Below, piece by piece: positions 4,721-5,621 of a stretch of DNA of 5,621 bases (positions are counted from its first letter, which is position 1; every line of letters begins with the position of its first letter). Under the pieces are notes generated by a model. The model was not told where the DNA came from. It saw only the letters and a program-made list of their open reading frames with translations, and ran no database searches. Source of the stretch: CBDTTM01 sp965363355 (GTDB lineage: Bacteria > Bacillota > Negativicutes > Selenomonadales > Selenomonadaceae); assembly GCA_965363355.1 (NCBI GenBank), contig CBDTTM010000167.1, positions 1 through 5,621 of the forward strand, written 5' to 3'. The translations under genes and the position numbers were made by a program.

Positions 4721-5621
4721 TTACCTTGTCAGTGAAGCTTCGTCTATGTCGCGTGTCGGTGTCGCCATCATGCCGGGGCGTTTTCGGGCATCGGCTGCTT
4801 GCTGCTGGGCTTCTTGTTCCCTGGCCGCATGACCAGCTTGTTTGACAATATCGCGCACACTGCGGCCTTTTTCTTGTTCCTGCGTCTTGCTGAAGCCGCC
4901 ACGTTCTAAAATGGTTCCCTTGGCTAGCTCATTATCTGGATACGGCCTTTTTCCGTCCCAAGGCTCTTTAGTCGCAGCGTCTTTTTCTTGCATTTTAGCC
5001 ATTGCGTGACGTGCGCCGTTAATAACCATCAAGATTAAGTCCTTGATAAATTTCAAGATTGTTGCCAAAAACCCACCGCCCAGGCCGAATTCGTACTTGC
5101 CTGTCTGTTCCTGTTCTTGTTCCTGCTTGCGCTGTGGTTCTTCCTTTTTCTTTGTTTCTTGTTCATCGAAAATCGGCTTGCTTTTTTGCTCACCGTAGCC
5201 GACTTTTTGCCCTTCCTCTTTATCTAGTCCATATCTTTGAATTTTTTCTTCAATACTCGCAATCAATTGGTCTGTTTTGCTCAAACCATGTTCTGCCGCA
5301 TATGCCTTAGCTTGGCTTTCTTCTTTCTGATAAACGCCATCTTTTTCATGAATCCGTTCCTGAAGCCTGGAAATGCCTTGCACTGGGGCAGCGGCGTTAA
5401 TACTTACAGTGCGGCAAACTCGGTTTTGTTCTCTGTCAAAAGGCATTCCCGGCATTGCGATTTTGTTTTCAACTATGCCATTTCCGTATCTTTCATTTAA
5501 AGTTTTCCGCATTTCATCAAGTTTTTGCTGCTCTTCAAGCGTTTTTGCTTTTACTGTTTTTATGACAGCTTGAAATTTTTCTTCGCCTGTTTCCACAACT
5601 GTCGCTGTCGCAATTCTGTCT
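4721..5621 (-). CDS. Charged protein with one membrane segment, N-terminus beyond the window
   Basis: The frame is open through the right edge. A GTG at 5596 and an internal ATG near 5512 lack ribosome-binding sites, so the real start probably lies beyond 5621. Counted from the GTG, residues 1-130 are charged and probably helical, with possible coiled coils at 15-35 and 75-125. Residues 145-165 are a low-complexity Lys/Glu/Gln run, and 171-193 (FLATILKFIKDLILMVI) form a single hydrophobic, possibly membrane-spanning segment. The tail after 200 is hydrophilic and ends with a Gln/Ala/Glu-rich helix. I recognise no family. A distant C-terminal part of a mobilisation or conjugation protein is one guess, without motif support. 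Its stop is 4 nt from the cyclase start, so the two form an operon and probably act together at the membrane. Confidence 0.75.
   Translation of the reverse strand, partial: DRIATATVVETGEEKFQAVIKTVKAKTLEEQQKLDEMRKTLNERYGNGIVENKIAMPGMPFDREQNRVCRTVSINAAAPVQGISRLQERIHEKDGVYQKEESQAKAYAAEHGLSKTDQLIASIEEKIQRYGLDKEEGQKVGYGEQKSKPIFDEQETKKKEEPQRKQEQEQEQTGKYEFGLGGGFLATILKFIKDLILMVINGARHAMAKMQEKDAATKEPWDGKRPYPDNELAKGTILERGGFSKTQEQEKGRSVRDIVKQAGHAAREQEAQQQAADARKRPGMMATPTRDIDEASLTR

Noticed and set aside
5059..5573. Three + strand frames opposite the 4721-5621 gene
   Set aside because: Their Phe/Leu/Cys-rich translations are what the opposite strand of a Lys/Glu/Gln-rich gene gives. There is no start signal.

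Overview
The window looks like accessory DNA in a Gram-negative proteobacterium, possibly a Desulfovibrio-like deltaproteobacterium. This assignment is tentative. It rests on a tRNA-Gly fragment with an encoded CCA, the style of the integrase, and a mixture of moderate-GC and strongly AT-rich genes. No housekeeping gene is present to fix the host.

Left part (1-1867): the end of an integrated element. A gene of unknown function (1-430, cut by the window edge) and a complete tyrosine integrase (518-1642) both read leftwards. The first has a sigma70-type promoter (TTGACG-17-TATAAA) with an inverted repeat filling its spacer. Between the integrase start and position 1818 are four copies of TTCCAACC, which look like arm-type integrase sites. 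They are followed by an exact 3' half of a tRNA-Gly(CCC) gene (1818-1867) without its 5' half. The simplest reading is that this is the att core at the right end of an element lying to the left.

Middle (1868-3480): a strong terminator, then a perfect 19-bp inverted repeat built of four GGGTAACT units. The repeat may be the arm sites of a second, different integrase, so a second element may start here. Two AT-rich genes of unknown function follow on the + strand: a 132-residue protein behind a GC-rich structured leader, and a 243-residue protein with a signal peptide.

The most interesting region is 3523-3822. It holds a 23-codon hydrophobic peptide gene (3597-3668) with a TTGACA-17-TATCTT promoter and a Shine-Dalgarno sequence buried in a hairpin. 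A second promoter on the opposite strand (TTGACA, 3794-3822) points back at it, and two terminators lie between. The layout predicts a toxin mRNA of about 235 nt and a fully overlapping antisense RNA of about 110 nt, whose 5' hairpin loop is complementary to the loop that masks the toxin ribosome-binding site. The peptide resembles Fst. I read this as an unannotated type I toxin-antitoxin locus of the par/Fst type.

Right part (3841-5621): a leftward two-gene operon with a 4-nt gap. Its promoter lies beyond the window. The first gene is a charged protein with one membrane segment, open at the window edge and not recognised. The second is a membrane-anchored class III nucleotide cyclase with all catalytic residues. 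The antisense RNA promoter sits directly behind the cyclase stop codon.
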